This document shows positions 32,926-42,679 of a stretch of DNA of 64,000 nucleotides, piece by piece; the first letter of the stretch is position 1; each line of letters starts with the position of its first letter. This DNA is from Flagellimonas zhangzhouensis (GTDB lineage: Bacteria; Bacteroidota; Bacteroidia; Flavobacteriales; Flavobacteriaceae), in contig NZ_FNKI01000002.1 in assembly GCF_900102925.1 (NCBI RefSeq), forward strand, positions 1,406,830-1,470,829, given 5' to 3'. A program made the position numbers and the translations under genes. A model generated the notes under the pieces. The model was not told where the DNA came from, searched no databases, and saw only the letters and a program-made list of their open reading frames with translations.

Positions 32926-34589
32926 TGGGAAAGTATCTATTATCCATAATCAAAGCCCTGGTAGTTGTTGTTTTACTCAACGTTATAACCAGTTTTCTAT
33001 ACACTCGTTTCGATTTAACCGAAGATAAACGATACACCTTATCCAAACCTGCCATTGAGGTAGCCCAAAAATTTGACGAGCCTGTAATCGTTGATGTGTT
33101 GTTGGATGGGAATATCCCTGCGGAATTTGCCAAACTGAAGACAGAAACCATTCAGCTATTGGAATCATTTGAAGCCAAAAACGGCAATATCCAATACAAT
33201 TTGGTGGACCCTTTGGAGGACTCTGAAAACCCACAAGAAACAGTTGCCCAATTGCAAAGTTTGGGATTACAACCTGCCAATGTCACCATTGAAGAAAACG
33301 GAAAAGTGTCCAACGAAATGGTATTCCCATGGGCCATGGTCAACTTTAATGAGCAAACCGTACGAGTACCTTTGCTTAAAAATAAATTGGGTTCTTCTGC
33401 CGAGGAACGCATCAACAATTCGGTGCAGCAATTGGAGTATGCCTTTGCCGATGCGTTCACCAAATTGAGCATCACCGATAAAAAGAGTGTGGCCGTCATC
33501 AAAGGCAATGGGGAACTGGATGATATCTATCTCGCGGATTATCTGGCCACAATACGAGATTATTATAACATTGGGGCTATTACTTTGGATTCAGTTGCCA
33601 CCAATCCTCAACAAGTACTGGACCAATTAAAAGGTTTTGACCTTGCTATTATTGCCAAACCGACTGAAGCCTTTACCGACCAAGAAAAATATGTGATGGA
33701 TCAATTTATGGTTCAAGGAGGGAAATCCATTTGGATGGTGGACCAAGTATCCATGGAAATGGATAGCATTTATGCTGGTGGTGGAACTGGTTTTGCGTTA
33801 CCAAGGGAATTGAACTTAAAAGACCTCTTCTTTAAGTATGGGGTTCGTATCAACCCTGTTTTGGTGAACGATTTGTATTTCACCCAAATTGTTTTGGCCA
33901 CAGGTGAGGGAAATGATTCACAATACAACCCATTGCCTTGGTTTTATTACCCTATGGTGATTTCAAAGAACAATCACCCTATCAACACCAATATTGAAGC
34001 GGTTAGAATGCAATTCACCAGCCCTATGGATGTGTTGGAGAACGCTTACAACAAAACGGTTCTACTGCAAAGTTCTCCTTTGTCCAAAACTGACGGAGTG
34101 CCGAGACAAATCAGCCTGGATATGATTAATCAACAGCCTGACCAGACCACTTATAATAATGGAAATCTGCCTTTAGCCGTATTGATTGAGGGCAGTTTCA
34201 CGTCCATGTACAAAAACCGTGTGAAGCCTTTAAAACTTCAAAACACAGTGGAAGAAGGACCTGAAAACAAAATGATCGTGATTTCCGACGGGGATATCAT
34301 CAAAAACCAAATCCGCAATGGTAGACCTTTGGAATTGGGGTATGACAAATGGACCAATAGCTTCTATGGCAACAAGGAATTTTTGGTGAACAGCACCAAT
34401 TATTTATTGGATAACACGGGGCTTATTAACATTCGAAACAAAAAAGTTTCCATTCCATTATTGGATGTGAAGAAAATTGCCGAGCAAAAAACGAAATGGC
34501 AGTTTGTGAATATTGGGCTTCCGTTGGTGTTGACCATACTCTTTGGCGTGTTTTTTGGATTTTACCGAAAGCGTAAATTCAGCGCCTAA
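32925..34589 (+). CDS. gldG: Gliding motility ABC transporter auxiliary protein GldG
   Basis: A 554-residue membrane protein with a helix near the start (LLSIIKALVVVVLLNVITSF) and one at the end (FVNIGLPLVLTILFGVFFGF), and a large external domain between them beginning TRFDLTEDKRYTLSKPA. The core (DIAIIAKPTEAFTD-like region and WMVDQVSMEMDSIY) is the ABC-type uncharacterised transport domain of GldG. It works with GldF and GldA. The start overlaps the gldF stop by one base. Confidence 0.95.
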   Translation: MGKYLLSIIKALVVVVLLNVITSFLYTRFDLTEDKRYTLSKPAIEVAQKFDEPVIVDVLLDGNIPAEFAKLKTETIQLLESFEAKNGNIQYNLVDPLEDSENPQETVAQLQSLGLQPANVTIEENGKVSNEMVFPWAMVNFNEQTVRVPLLKNKLGSSAEERINNSVQQLEYAFADAFTKLSITDKKSVAVIKGNGELDDIYLADYLATIRDYYNIGAITLDSVATNPQQVLDQLKGFDLAIIAKPTEAFTDQEKYVMDQFMVQGGKSIWMVDQVSMEMDSIYAGGGTGFALPRELNLKDLFFKYGVRINPVLVNDLYFTQIVLATGEGNDSQYNPLPWFYYPMVISKNNHPINTNIEAVRMQFTSPMDVLENAYNKTVLLQSSPLSKTDGVPRQISLDMINQQPDQTTYNNGNLPLAVLIEGSFTSMYKNRVKPLKLQNTVEEGPENKMIVISDGDIIKNQIRNGRPLELGYDKWTNSFYGNKEFLVNSTNYLLDNTGLINIRNKKVSIPLLDVKKIAEQKTKWQFVNIGLPLVLTILFGVFFGFYRKRKFSA

Positions 34590-34628
34590 GTGTTGATAAT
34601 TTTGTTTCTTTACTTAGACCTTTTAAAA

Positions 34629-34636
34629 TATATTTG
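34629..34636 (+). promoter_or_regulatory. Predicted -7 box of dnaN
   Basis: TATATTTG, a perfect TAnnTTTG, 73 bases before the dnaN ATG. The nearest upstream TTG (34602-34604) is 24 bases away, a little far for the usual spacing. Confidence 0.45.
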
Positions 34637-34709
34637 CTTTAATCTAATCTAAAGGCCTATTTTCAGGTATTTTCCACCGAATGGGCTTCAATACTAAAGG
34701 CTTTCTTTG

Positions 34710-35828
34710 ATGAAGTTTATCGTATCCAGTACATATTTACTAAAACAACTACAGGTTTTGGGAGGAGTTATCAACAACAGTAACACCTTGCCTATTCTAG
34801 ATAATTTTTTGTTTGATTTAGACAATACAAAGCTGATCGTTTCAGCTTCTGATTTGGAAACAACCATGAGCACCGTGCTCGAAGTGGATTCCGACTCGAT
34901 AGGTACTATTGCAGTTCCAGCGCGTTTGTTGTTGGATACCTTAAAAACATTTCCAGAACAACCTTTGACTTTTGTTGTAGAGGATAATAATACAGTAGAG
35001 ATCAGTTCCAACCACGGTAAATACGCCTTGGCCTATGCCGATGGCGCTGAGTTTCCCAAAGCAGTGGAAGTTTCCAATCCGAGCTCCACTACCCTTTTGG
35101 GCGATATTTTGGCAACAGCCATCAACAAAACCATTTTTGCCGCAGGAAACGATGATCTTCGCCCCGTAATGAGTGGCGTATTTTTCCAGTTTTCACCTGA
35201 GAATTTGACTTTTGTGGCTACCGACGCACACAAATTGGTAAAATACCAACGTCAGGATGTAACAGCTTCACAGGTGGCAGAATTCATTATGCCGAAAAAA
35301 CCATTGACCCTTTTAAAAGGGATTTTAGCTGGTTCTGAATCTGAAGTGACCATTGAGTACAACGATAGTAACGCTAAATTTAGCTTTGACAATACCGAAT
35401 TGATTTGTCGTTTGATTGATGGGAAATATCCTAACTATGAAGCGGTAATTCCAAAGGAGAACCCGAATAAATTGACTATTTCAAGAAACCAATTCTTGAG
35501 TTCGGTACGTAGGGTTTCTATTTTCTCGAATAAGACCACACATCAAATCCGTCTTAAAATTGCGGGTGCAGAGTTGAATATTTCTGCCGAGGATGTGGAT
35601 TACAGCAACAAGGCCGAGGAAAGATTATCTTGCTCCTACCAAGGTGATGATATGCAGATTGGTTTCAACTCACGATTTTTGGTGGAGATGCTGAACAATT
35701 TAACTTCAGATGATGTTTCTTTGGAAATGAGCTTACCAAACAGAGCTGGTATCTTAACCCCAATTGATGGTTTGGACGAGGGTGAAAACGTGACCATGTT
35801 GGTGATGCCAGTAATGCTTAACAATTAA
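34710..35828 (+). CDS. dnaN: DNA polymerase III subunit beta (sliding clamp)
   Basis: A 372-residue protein with three clamp domains. It opens MKFIVSSTYLLKQLQVLGGV, has LPILDNFLFDLDNTKLIVSASDLE in the first domain, RPVMSGVFFQF at the start of the second, and ends MLVMPVMLNN. The C-terminal binding pocket for clamp partners lies in the VSLEMSLPNRAGILTPI region. The ATG at 34710 is used; an in-frame TTG one codon upstream is less likely. It is monocistronic, with an own -7 box and a perfect palindromic terminator. The origin-linked dnaA-dnaN pairing is not seen here. Confidence 0.96.
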   Translation: MKFIVSSTYLLKQLQVLGGVINNSNTLPILDNFLFDLDNTKLIVSASDLETTMSTVLEVDSDSIGTIAVPARLLLDTLKTFPEQPLTFVVEDNNTVEISSNHGKYALAYADGAEFPKAVEVSNPSSTTLLGDILATAINKTIFAAGNDDLRPVMSGVFFQFSPENLTFVATDAHKLVKYQRQDVTASQVAEFIMPKKPLTLLKGILAGSESEVTIEYNDSNAKFSFDNTELICRLIDGKYPNYEAVIPKENPNKLTISRNQFLSSVRRVSIFSNKTTHQIRLKIAGAELNISAEDVDYSNKAEERLSCSYQGDDMQIGFNSRFLVEMLNNLTSDDVSLEMSLPNRAGILTPIDGLDEGENVTMLVMPVMLNN

Positions 35829-35849
35829 ATAACTACTCAACCATACTTA

Positions 35850-35881
35850 AAAAGCCGAAACAATTGTTTCGGCTTTTTTTT
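35850..35881 (+). terminator. Terminator of dnaN
   Basis: A perfect 24-base palindrome built on AAGCCGAAACAA and its complement, followed by eight Ts. The T-run reaches the end of the convergent DUF4870 gene, which it can serve too. Confidence 0.85.
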
Positions 35882-36266
35882 AGTTTATAAATCTAATGGT
35901 CATAAAATTTGAAGGAGATTCCCCATTTGAAGCTCTTACGGCATTCACAATCGGTAAAACAAATCCCAATATTCCTGTGGCAATAAGCCCCAATATGCCT
36001 AATCCTAGTAATAAAATTGCTGGAATACTTACGATGATGTAAAGTATCAGGCTCAATTGAAAGTTGATAATCGACTTTCCATGTTCATCCATTCCTTCAA
36101 CTCGATCTTTAGATGACAACCAAATAATCAAAGGAACAATTAGGCTTCCAAAGCCTATAGCGTAACCCAATAATTGGGTCAAGTGCGTGATGGCAAGCAA
36201 CGTATTGTCCGTTCTAACCACTTTTTCATTAATAACTTCCATTTTTGATTGATTTTGATGATTCAT
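35880..36266 (-). CDS. DUF4870 domain-containing membrane protein
   Basis: A small membrane protein of about 128 residues. The DUF4870 pattern is clear: LLAITHLTQLLGYAIGFGSLI, VPLIIWLSSKDRVEGMDEHG, SIINFQLSLILYIIVSIPAIL and a third helix with LGILGLIATGILGFVLPIVN. Two starts are possible, 36266 and 36242; the longer is given and the difference is eight polar residues. A further upstream frame is rejected as non-family. Function unknown. It is divergent from mnmE with less than 65 bases between starts. Confidence 0.87.
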   Translation of the reverse strand: MNHQNQSKMEVINEKVVRTDNTLLAITHLTQLLGYAIGFGSLIVPLIIWLSSKDRVEGMDEHGKSIINFQLSLILYIIVSIPAILLLGLGILGLIATGILGFVLPIVNAVRASNGESPSNFMTIRFIN

Positions 36267-36315
36267 CTTATTAGTATACAAATTGCCAAAAATGTTACAT
36301 ACAGCGCCGAATTTG

Positions 36316-36323
36316 TACTTTTG
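36316..36323 (+). promoter_or_regulatory. Predicted -7 box of mnmE
   Basis: TACTTTTG, a perfect TAnnTTTG, ending 5 bases before the mnmE ATG, the same spacing as in front of tetR. No TTG at the usual distance. A leaderless mRNA is suggested. Confidence 0.45.
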
Positions 36324-36328
36324 TGCCC

Positions 36329-37699
36329 ATGTCGCATACAGATAACATTGTAGCCTTAGCAACGGCTTCAGGAACAGGTGCCATTGCAGTGATTCGGGTT
36401 TCGGGTCCAGATGCCATTTCCATTACGGATTCCGTTTTTAAATCCATTAAGGGCAAAAGTCTATCGAAGCAAAAGAGCCATACCATTCATTTGGGGAATA
36501 TTGTGGATGAGTCCAAAATATTGGACGAAGCTTTGGTTTCCATTTTTAAAGGCCCTCATTCGTATACAGGCGAAAATGTTGCTGAAATTTCTTGTCATGG
36601 CTCCCCATTTATCCAACAGCAAATTATTCAATTGTTGTTGCGTAGTGGATGCAGAAATGCATCCGCTGGGGAATTTACCCTAAGAGCTTTTTTGAACGGC
36701 AAAATGGATTTGAGTCAGGCGGAAGCCGTGGCCGATTTGATTGCCAGTGACAGTGAAGCGGCGCATGATATTGCCATGCAACAAATGCGCGGTGGGTTTA
36801 GTAACGAAATTCAAAAATTGCGCGAAGAGCTATTAAATTTTGCCTCATTAATTGAGTTGGAATTGGATTTTTCAGAAGAAGATGTGGAATTTGCGGACCG
36901 TACCCAATTCAATGAACTGCTTTCTAGAATCAGTGAGGTCTTAAAAAAATTGATTGATTCATTTGCACTTGGAAATGTAATCAAACATGGGATTCCTGTA
37001 GCTATTGTTGGGCAACCTAATGTTGGAAAATCCACCCTTTTGAATGTACTTTTAAATGAAGAAAGGGCTATTGTAAGTGAAATTGCGGGAACAACTCGTG
37101 ATACTGTGGAAGATCATATCAGCATTAAAGGAATCAATTTTCGATTTATTGACACTGCTGGAATTCGTGAAACTGAAGATGTGGTGGAGAAAATCGGAAT
37201 TGAACGAACTTTCGATAAAATTGAAAAGGCCCGACTTATTATTTACCTATTCGACGGGATGGATTTTGATATCAATGAACTAAAACAAATTCAAACACGG
37301 TATCCGAATAAGCAATTGCTACCCATTTGCAACAAAATGGATTTGCTCAACAATTCTCAAATTGAGAAAATTAAACAGGAGATTCCAAATGTGCTCTTTT
37401 TGTCAGCTAAATTCAAAACAGGTATTTCCGAACTGGAAACAAAGCTTTTATCCCTTGTAGATTCAGGTGCATTGAGTGGTGATAGCACCATTATTACCAA
37501 TAGTCGACATTACGATGCTTTGTTGAAAGCACTCGAAGAAATTCAAAAGGTGAAAGAGGGGATGGATATGGAGCTTTCCAGCGATTTAATGGCCATTGAT
37601 ATTCGACAAGCCCTATTTCACTTGGGTGAAATTACTGGAAGTGTGACCACAGATGATTTATTGGGGAATATTTTTGCCAATTTCTGCATCGGAAAGTAA
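36329..37699 (+). CDS. mnmE: tRNA uridine(34) 5-carboxymethylaminomethyl synthesis GTPase MnmE
   Basis: A 456-residue tRNA-modifying GTPase (formerly trmE). The N-terminal folate-binding domain starts TDNIVALATASGTGAIAVIR, the G domain carries GQPNVGKSTLLN (G1), EIAGTTRDTVEDH (G2), DTAGIRETEDVVE (G3) and NKMD (G4), and the C-terminus ends in FCIGK, whose cysteine is essential. With MnmG (not in the window) it modifies wobble uridine. The ATG at 36329 is preferred to the GTG at 36323 because it starts the family sequence. It converges with the GH78 gene. Confidence 0.96.
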   Translation: MSHTDNIVALATASGTGAIAVIRVSGPDAISITDSVFKSIKGKSLSKQKSHTIHLGNIVDESKILDEALVSIFKGPHSYTGENVAEISCHGSPFIQQQIIQLLLRSGCRNASAGEFTLRAFLNGKMDLSQAEAVADLIASDSEAAHDIAMQQMRGGFSNEIQKLREELLNFASLIELELDFSEEDVEFADRTQFNELLSRISEVLKKLIDSFALGNVIKHGIPVAIVGQPNVGKSTLLNVLLNEERAIVSEIAGTTRDTVEDHISIKGINFRFIDTAGIRETEDVVEKIGIERTFDKIEKARLIIYLFDGMDFDINELKQIQTRYPNKQLLPICNKMDLLNNSQIEKIKQEIPNVLFLSAKFKTGISELETKLLSLVDSGALSGDSTIITNSRHYDALLKALEEIQKVKEGMDMELSSDLMAIDIRQALFHLGEITGSVTTDDLLGNIFANFCIGK

Positions 37700-37736
37700 A
37701 ACTATATCCAACACAAAAATTGGCAATTTGTCTTAA

Positions 37737-40700
37737 TTACTTTGTGAATTCGTAAGTACCTGAACTCAATTCAAATACCTCAACTTCAATACCGTTTCGT
37801 TCTTCCGTGCCTTTATAAGAAACACCCTCCATTGAAATTGATTTTCCATCCACATCCATAGGCAAATAGAGCGTTGCTTTGGTATTGGCAGGTACGGTAG
37901 CATTATAAGAGGTCATGTTTCCAGAACCATCAGAGGTCCAACTACTGTAAATTTTACCGTAATTGGAATCATAACTTCCAGTTAAAGCTTCAAACGAACC
38001 AGCTACTTGGGGTTGAAGCACAAAATCCTTGTATCCCGCTTGCCCATTTATATGGTCCGTGGTAATTCCTAATTGGAATTCGTACATCCATTGTCCAACA
38101 GCACCCAAAGCAAAGTGATTGAAAGAATTCATACGGTTTTCGTTGTTTTCCTTAAAAGCTGCTTTAAATCCATTCCAACGCTCCCAAATAGATGTTGCCC
38201 CTTTTGTAACTGGATACAACCAGGATGTATAATCCGTACTGGAAAATAATTTGTAGGCTTCATCCACTTTTCCACCTCTACTAAGTGAGGGCAAAATATT
38301 TGGTGTTCCAGAAAATCCTGTGGTTATGGTGTAGGGCAAGAAATCTTCTGTAACCTGTTCACTGTTCATTCCAAAGCCACCCAACGGACCTTGTCTCCCT
38401 GGATAGACCACACGTGTACCATCTGCCGTTGTATTACTGGTTGATGGTTGAGCAACCAATCCTGCCAATAATGCTTCCGCTTTGGGTTTGTTTTCATCGC
38501 TGAACACATTAAAATTAAGTGGTGTGGCATAGGAAGATTGTGAATGCACAATAAAGCCTTGTAGATTTTTTGTTCTTCCTGAATCAGGATCAACAAACAA
38601 TTGGTTCCATTCCTCCTTGGCCAATTGGTGACGATCTTTGAGTGTGTTGGCATATTCAGCTTCCCCGATGGCATCTGCCATTATTGCTGTAACCTCCATC
38701 ATATAAATGTAGATGGCATTGTTCACCAATTCTGGAGGTGTATTGTTATCCATGGCCAACCAATCGGCAAGTCCAGTGGTTTTAGAGGATAGATGTGGGA
38801 ATTCTTCACTAAAATCGTAATAATCCATACCCTCCAACCATTGGCGCATGGTTTCCATATTTTCCTCAATCACTTTAGTGTCGCCGTACTGCACATACAA
38901 TTGCCAAGGCACCATGCAAACGGCTGCTGCCCAAGTGGTTCCATCGGCAAAAGTGGTGTCGTCGGACATGTTGTAAGTTGGAACCGTACTGCCAATTCCC
39001 CCAGCTGCTTCGGTATCGCTTCCTACCCCTTGATCATCTCGCAGAGCTACCATCCATTGCCTGAAAAAATTATAGGTATCAGAATTATAAGTCCCCGTTC
39101 TGGTATAAGCTTGTGCATCTCCTGTCCAACCCATACGCTCATTTCGCTGAGGACAGTCGGTTGGTAAAGTGAAGAAATTACCCAATTGACTGCGCTGAAT
39201 ATTTTTAAAGAGTTGATTCGCCAATTCTCCGGTAGTTTCATCTGTTGTAGAGGCCACATAGGTTCCAGATGGCAACTTATCTGAAGAAAGTGAAAGTCCT
39301 ACTACATTTTCCAAAGGCAATGCCCCTACATGGCTTGGCAAGGTTACCTGAACGTACTGGTATCCCCTAAAGGTTGTTCTTGGTTGAATTGTAGCTTGCC
39401 CCTCTCCTTTTGCAATGTAAAAGTCGGTAGCCATGGCTGCTCGATAGTTTTCTGTTAGAATGCGACCAGCTACTCCCTTTCCAGTGTCGTAACCATACAT
39501 GTCGATATATTGTTGTTCGTCTCCGTCCAATCCGGGATACAATTGTTCTCCATATCTCAAAACAACCGTATCACCTTTTTTGAGCCATCCCTCGGGCACA
39601 GTGATGGAAGGGACCCCAACCATGTTTACACCCATGTTGTACGTATAGGTGGTCTCATCTTCACTGTGTATTTCCATTACTTCCTTGGCCTTTAACTGCT
39701 CAACCACCCTCACTGGACGATCATAGCGGGAAACAATATCAAAATCTATCCACTCTCTGGGTTTCACCACCTCGGCCTCTGTCCATTTTGAATCATCATA
39801 AGCGGTGGTGGACCACCCCAACACATTACCCTCTACGGCTATGTTTTCTTCTTTAAGCGCATTGTAGCGTTCTCCTTGGAAAAAGCTTCCATATTCCACA
39901 GGTCCCTCGGTGAATATTTTCCATGATTCTGGATTGGACACAACAGTTTGTTCGCTACCATCATCAAAAGTGATGACCAATTTGGTCAACAAGCCCTCTG
40001 TATCTCCAAAAAAGTTGAAGTTATTGGGAGTGTAGGTCATATAACCGGTGTACCAACCTGGAAAAATCAATGATCCAATGGTGTTTTCTCCCGTGGTGAT
40101 GTTTTCGGTAACATCGTAGGCAAAATACCCTAATGTTTCGCGAAACTGTGTAGCTCCTGGAGCAAACCAGTCCTCTCCTATTCTTTCTCCATTAATGTAC
40201 ACTTCATTGGAACCCATTGAAGTCACATACAATTTTGCCTTGGCAATGTTTTTGTCTTCAGTAGTAAAATTAGATCTCAACATCGTGGCAGAACCGAAAC
40301 TTGGATCTGCGTAGTCTATCATAGTTTCATCAGAGGTATTACTCACTTCGATACTGCCATCAGGTTGAACTGTCACCCCCTCAAAACTTTCAAAAAGAGC
40401 ATAGGTTGCTCCTGTTTCCTTTCCAAAAACCAAATTATTTTCTGGATTGCTTTTACCAGCATTTGAAATTTTGTATTCTTTAAAGATGGCTTTACTACCG
40501 GGTTCAGAAGCAAAACCAATAGAATTAATATGGGGATACGTTAAATAGTTACCACCTCCATCGGTGCCAGTAACATTGAATCCATAATTTCTAAATTGAG
40601 GTGGTATGGGATTATTGGGATCTTCTGGCTCCAAAAGCAAAGTCTCTCCATTGATTTTAATCAGAATATTACTAGCACTGACATTGATTTTAAAATTGTT

Positions 40701-41474
40701 GGCGCTAGATCTATTGGCCGAAGCAAGCAACTGATTGATATTACTCCCAGGGTAGTTCACCTTAGAAATCGTCATATATGGAGTATCCGCTGAATCCTCT
40801 TTGGAGAACCCGACGCGATACAAATGGATGGCTGCTCCTTTGGCAGTTCCTACACCAGAAACATCAATTTGAATGCGTAAATAGTTTTCTCCCTCCGCAT
40901 TGTTGATGTTTTGGAATTTATCGTTGAACCTGAAATCATTAGCTCCAATAATCAAAGATGCCGTATTCCCCTCCACAATTTGAATGTCGGTTTCCAGATC
41001 AAAAAGTATGGCCGAAGCGGCATCCAATGTCAATGCATTGGTTCCTATAAATTGAGCTCCATCCCAAGCTGCTAAATCAGGATTCATTAAACCCGTTTCA
41101 AAACTTGAACTTTTGGTGTAGCTCTTGCCATCCACATCCCAAACGGTCAATTGCCATTCGTAAGCCGTTTCTGCTTCCAAATCATCACCTTGGTATCCTA
41201 TGTTATTGGACAAACCACTTGCTACTTTTCCACTATCCCAAACAGCTGTTCCGTCTTCTTTAGCAACTTTAATTTGATAAGCAGTTTGTTCCTGTCCTGT
41301 TTTTTCTGACTTCATTTGCCAACCAAAAAGAGGGTTTTTATCCTCGATTGCCAATGGTTCTTCTGCATAACCTACTCTTAAATTGATAATTTCAGTGTCT
41401 GTAGAACCGCAAGAAGTCACTATTAACAACCCTAAGCAACAAAGGGAAGTGAATACTTTGGAAAGTAATTTCAT
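37737..41474 (-). CDS. GH78 alpha-L-rhamnosidase, lipoprotein
   Basis: A 1245-residue lipoprotein (leader ending LLIVTSCGS, Cys22). After a fibronectin-like N-terminal part (about 30-130, starting LRVGYAEEPLAIEDKNP) there is an inserted all-beta domain of about 200 residues (about 135-345), then the rhamnosidase N domain (NEVYINGERIGEDWFAPG), the Bac_rhamnosid region, and the (alpha/alpha)6 catalytic domain with DCPQRNERMGWTGDAQ (near 773). The catalytic acid residues of GH78 fall in that motif and later. It removes L-rhamnose from glycans at the cell surface. Adjacent rhamnose genes support the call. It is longer than typical members. Confidence 0.92.
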   Translation of the reverse strand: MKLLSKVFTSLCCLGLLIVTSCGSTDTEIINLRVGYAEEPLAIEDKNPLFGWQMKSEKTGQEQTAYQIKVAKEDGTAVWDSGKVASGLSNNIGYQGDDLEAETAYEWQLTVWDVDGKSYTKSSSFETGLMNPDLAAWDGAQFIGTNALTLDAASAILFDLETDIQIVEGNTASLIIGANDFRFNDKFQNINNAEGENYLRIQIDVSGVGTAKGAAIHLYRVGFSKEDSADTPYMTISKVNYPGSNINQLLASANRSSANNFKINVSASNILIKINGETLLLEPEDPNNPIPPQFRNYGFNVTGTDGGGNYLTYPHINSIGFASEPGSKAIFKEYKISNAGKSNPENNLVFGKETGATYALFESFEGVTVQPDGSIEVSNTSDETMIDYADPSFGSATMLRSNFTTEDKNIAKAKLYVTSMGSNEVYINGERIGEDWFAPGATQFRETLGYFAYDVTENITTGENTIGSLIFPGWYTGYMTYTPNNFNFFGDTEGLLTKLVITFDDGSEQTVVSNPESWKIFTEGPVEYGSFFQGERYNALKEENIAVEGNVLGWSTTAYDDSKWTEAEVVKPREWIDFDIVSRYDRPVRVVEQLKAKEVMEIHSEDETTYTYNMGVNMVGVPSITVPEGWLKKGDTVVLRYGEQLYPGLDGDEQQYIDMYGYDTGKGVAGRILTENYRAAMATDFYIAKGEGQATIQPRTTFRGYQYVQVTLPSHVGALPLENVVGLSLSSDKLPSGTYVASTTDETTGELANQLFKNIQRSQLGNFFTLPTDCPQRNERMGWTGDAQAYTRTGTYNSDTYNFFRQWMVALRDDQGVGSDTEAAGGIGSTVPTYNMSDDTTFADGTTWAAAVCMVPWQLYVQYGDTKVIEENMETMRQWLEGMDYYDFSEEFPHLSSKTTGLADWLAMDNNTPPELVNNAIYIYMMEVTAIMADAIGEAEYANTLKDRHQLAKEEWNQLFVDPDSGRTKNLQGFIVHSQSSYATPLNFNVFSDENKPKAEALLAGLVAQPSTSNTTADGTRVVYPGRQGPLGGFGMNSEQVTEDFLPYTITTGFSGTPNILPSLSRGGKVDEAYKLFSSTDYTSWLYPVTKGATSIWERWNGFKAAFKENNENRMNSFNHFALGAVGQWMYEFQLGITTDHINGQAGYKDFVLQPQVAGSFEALTGSYDSNYGKIYSSWTSDGSGNMTSYNATVPANTKATLYLPMDVDGKSISMEGVSYKGTEERNGIEVEVFELSSGTYEFTK

Positions 41475-41594
41475 GGTGTGAAGTTTGTTTAGTTATGTGT
41501 GCAAGGCTGCTTTTTGAGTTCAAAAAATTCAAATTCTCAAAAAAATAAAGCATCCGCTATCTTGCTAAGATAGTTGAATATACCATCCGTTCCA

Positions 41595-41624
41595 TTCTGT
41601 ACTGTTCTGATAAATGTATCAGAA
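41595..41624 (-). promoter_or_regulatory. Promoter/operator region of the GH78 gene
   Basis: On the minus strand TACATTTA (41618-41611, one mismatch from TAnnTTTG) is followed after 4 bases by AACAGTACAGAA (41606-41595). The same motif AACAGTGCAGAA follows a -7 box by 3 bases in front of the rhamnose operon (42691-42702). An 8-base inverted repeat, TTCTGATA / TATCAGAA with 4 bases between (41605-41624), overlaps it. The motif sits at the predicted start of transcription, the position expected for a repressor. Confidence 0.5.
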
Positions 41625-41633
41625 AATCAAGCC

Positions 41634-42662
41634 CTAAAGTGAGTTTCGCTGAATCACATAAAATGGATTATCCGAATAAATGGGTTGGTTGTTCAATACA
41701 ATTTCTGCAGCCTTTTTACCCAAGTTTTCAAAATCGGTGGAGATCACCGTAATACCATCCAAAAGCACCTCCTTTAGGGGAGTCTCATTATAAGATATGA
41801 TGCCGACATCTTTACCCAGCTCGTACTCTGTTTGCTTTATCTTTTTGATCAAGGTTACCAGATCGTTCTCCTTAAGATTGATATAGACCGTTTCGGGTTC
41901 AATCTTACTAGATTCAATTTCTTCAATAATGCCAAAATCGTAAGCGTATTGACCACAGAACTTAATGAAACCTTTTTTAATTTCAAGAGGATGATACGTT
42001 TTTTGACGAAGTAAAAGTTTGATCTTGCTATACTTTCTGAGCTTGGAATTCAATTCAACCAAAGCAGAATAAATATCTTTCTCAAAATCTTGATAGATGC
42101 AGGAAACCTGTTTGGAAAGTCCATCCAATCGTTTGTCCAAAACAATCAGCTTTTCCAAAGGAATTTCCTCTTTTATAAAATTTAGCACATCATCCCCACC
42201 CTCTTCAAAATGGCTGATCACCACATAATGGGTATAGGTATAGGATCGCTTTTTGGAGTCCATGATCAACTCCTTAAAATGCCTATAATTGTTTTCGTAG
42301 ATAAAGAAATCGATGGTCGCATTATCGCCCAACGATTTTGCAAAGGCATCATAAATAATTTTTTTGTGCGGGCTCAATTTATTGAACAACAAAAACACTT
42401 TTGCTTTTAGTGCCAATTGATCCTGCTTAATGTAGTAGCCCTTTCCCGGAACCGAAACAATGATCTTGTTCTTCTTTAAATGATCATATGCCCGAACAAC
42501 GGTATCTCGAGAAATATCAAATTCAATCAAAAGTTCGTTCACAGAGGGCAACCTGTCATCCAATTTGATCTTACCATTTTCTATGGCGGCCAATATGGAA
42601 TCGACAATTTGCTTGTATTTGGGTACTTTAGATTCTTCTTTTATGTCTATCAATCGGAGCAT
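41634..42662 (-). CDS. GntR family regulator with sugar-binding-like domain
   Basis: A 342-residue regulator. The N-terminal winged HTH (about 1-75) has YKQIVDSILAAIENGKIKLD and RLPSVNELLIEFDISRDTVV, RAYDHLKKNKIIVSVPGKGY, the GntR signature. The C-terminal part (about 90-340) is a LacI/periplasmic-binding-like ligand domain, typical of a GntR subgroup in Bacteroidota sugar loci. It is divergent from the rhamnose catabolic operon and sits directly upstream of the GH78 gene. It probably senses rhamnose or a rhamnose derivative; whether it acts as repressor is inferred from the operator position. Confidence 0.9.
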   Translation of the reverse strand: MLRLIDIKEESKVPKYKQIVDSILAAIENGKIKLDDRLPSVNELLIEFDISRDTVVRAYDHLKKNKIIVSVPGKGYYIKQDQLALKAKVFLLFNKLSPHKKIIYDAFAKSLGDNATIDFFIYENNYRHFKELIMDSKKRSYTYTHYVVISHFEEGGDDVLNFIKEEIPLEKLIVLDKRLDGLSKQVSCIYQDFEKDIYSALVELNSKLRKYSKIKLLLRQKTYHPLEIKKGFIKFCGQYAYDFGIIEEIESSKIEPETVYINLKENDLVTLIKKIKQTEYELGKDVGIISYNETPLKEVLLDGITVISTDFENLGKKAAEIVLNNQPIYSDNPFYVIQRNSL

Positions 42663-42679
42663 TTTACTAATTTAAAGGA

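Noticed and set aside
35880..36362. Longer start of the DUF4870 gene at 36362
   Set aside because: The added residues contain no family sequence and would overlap the mnmE start region; the start at 36266 is favoured.
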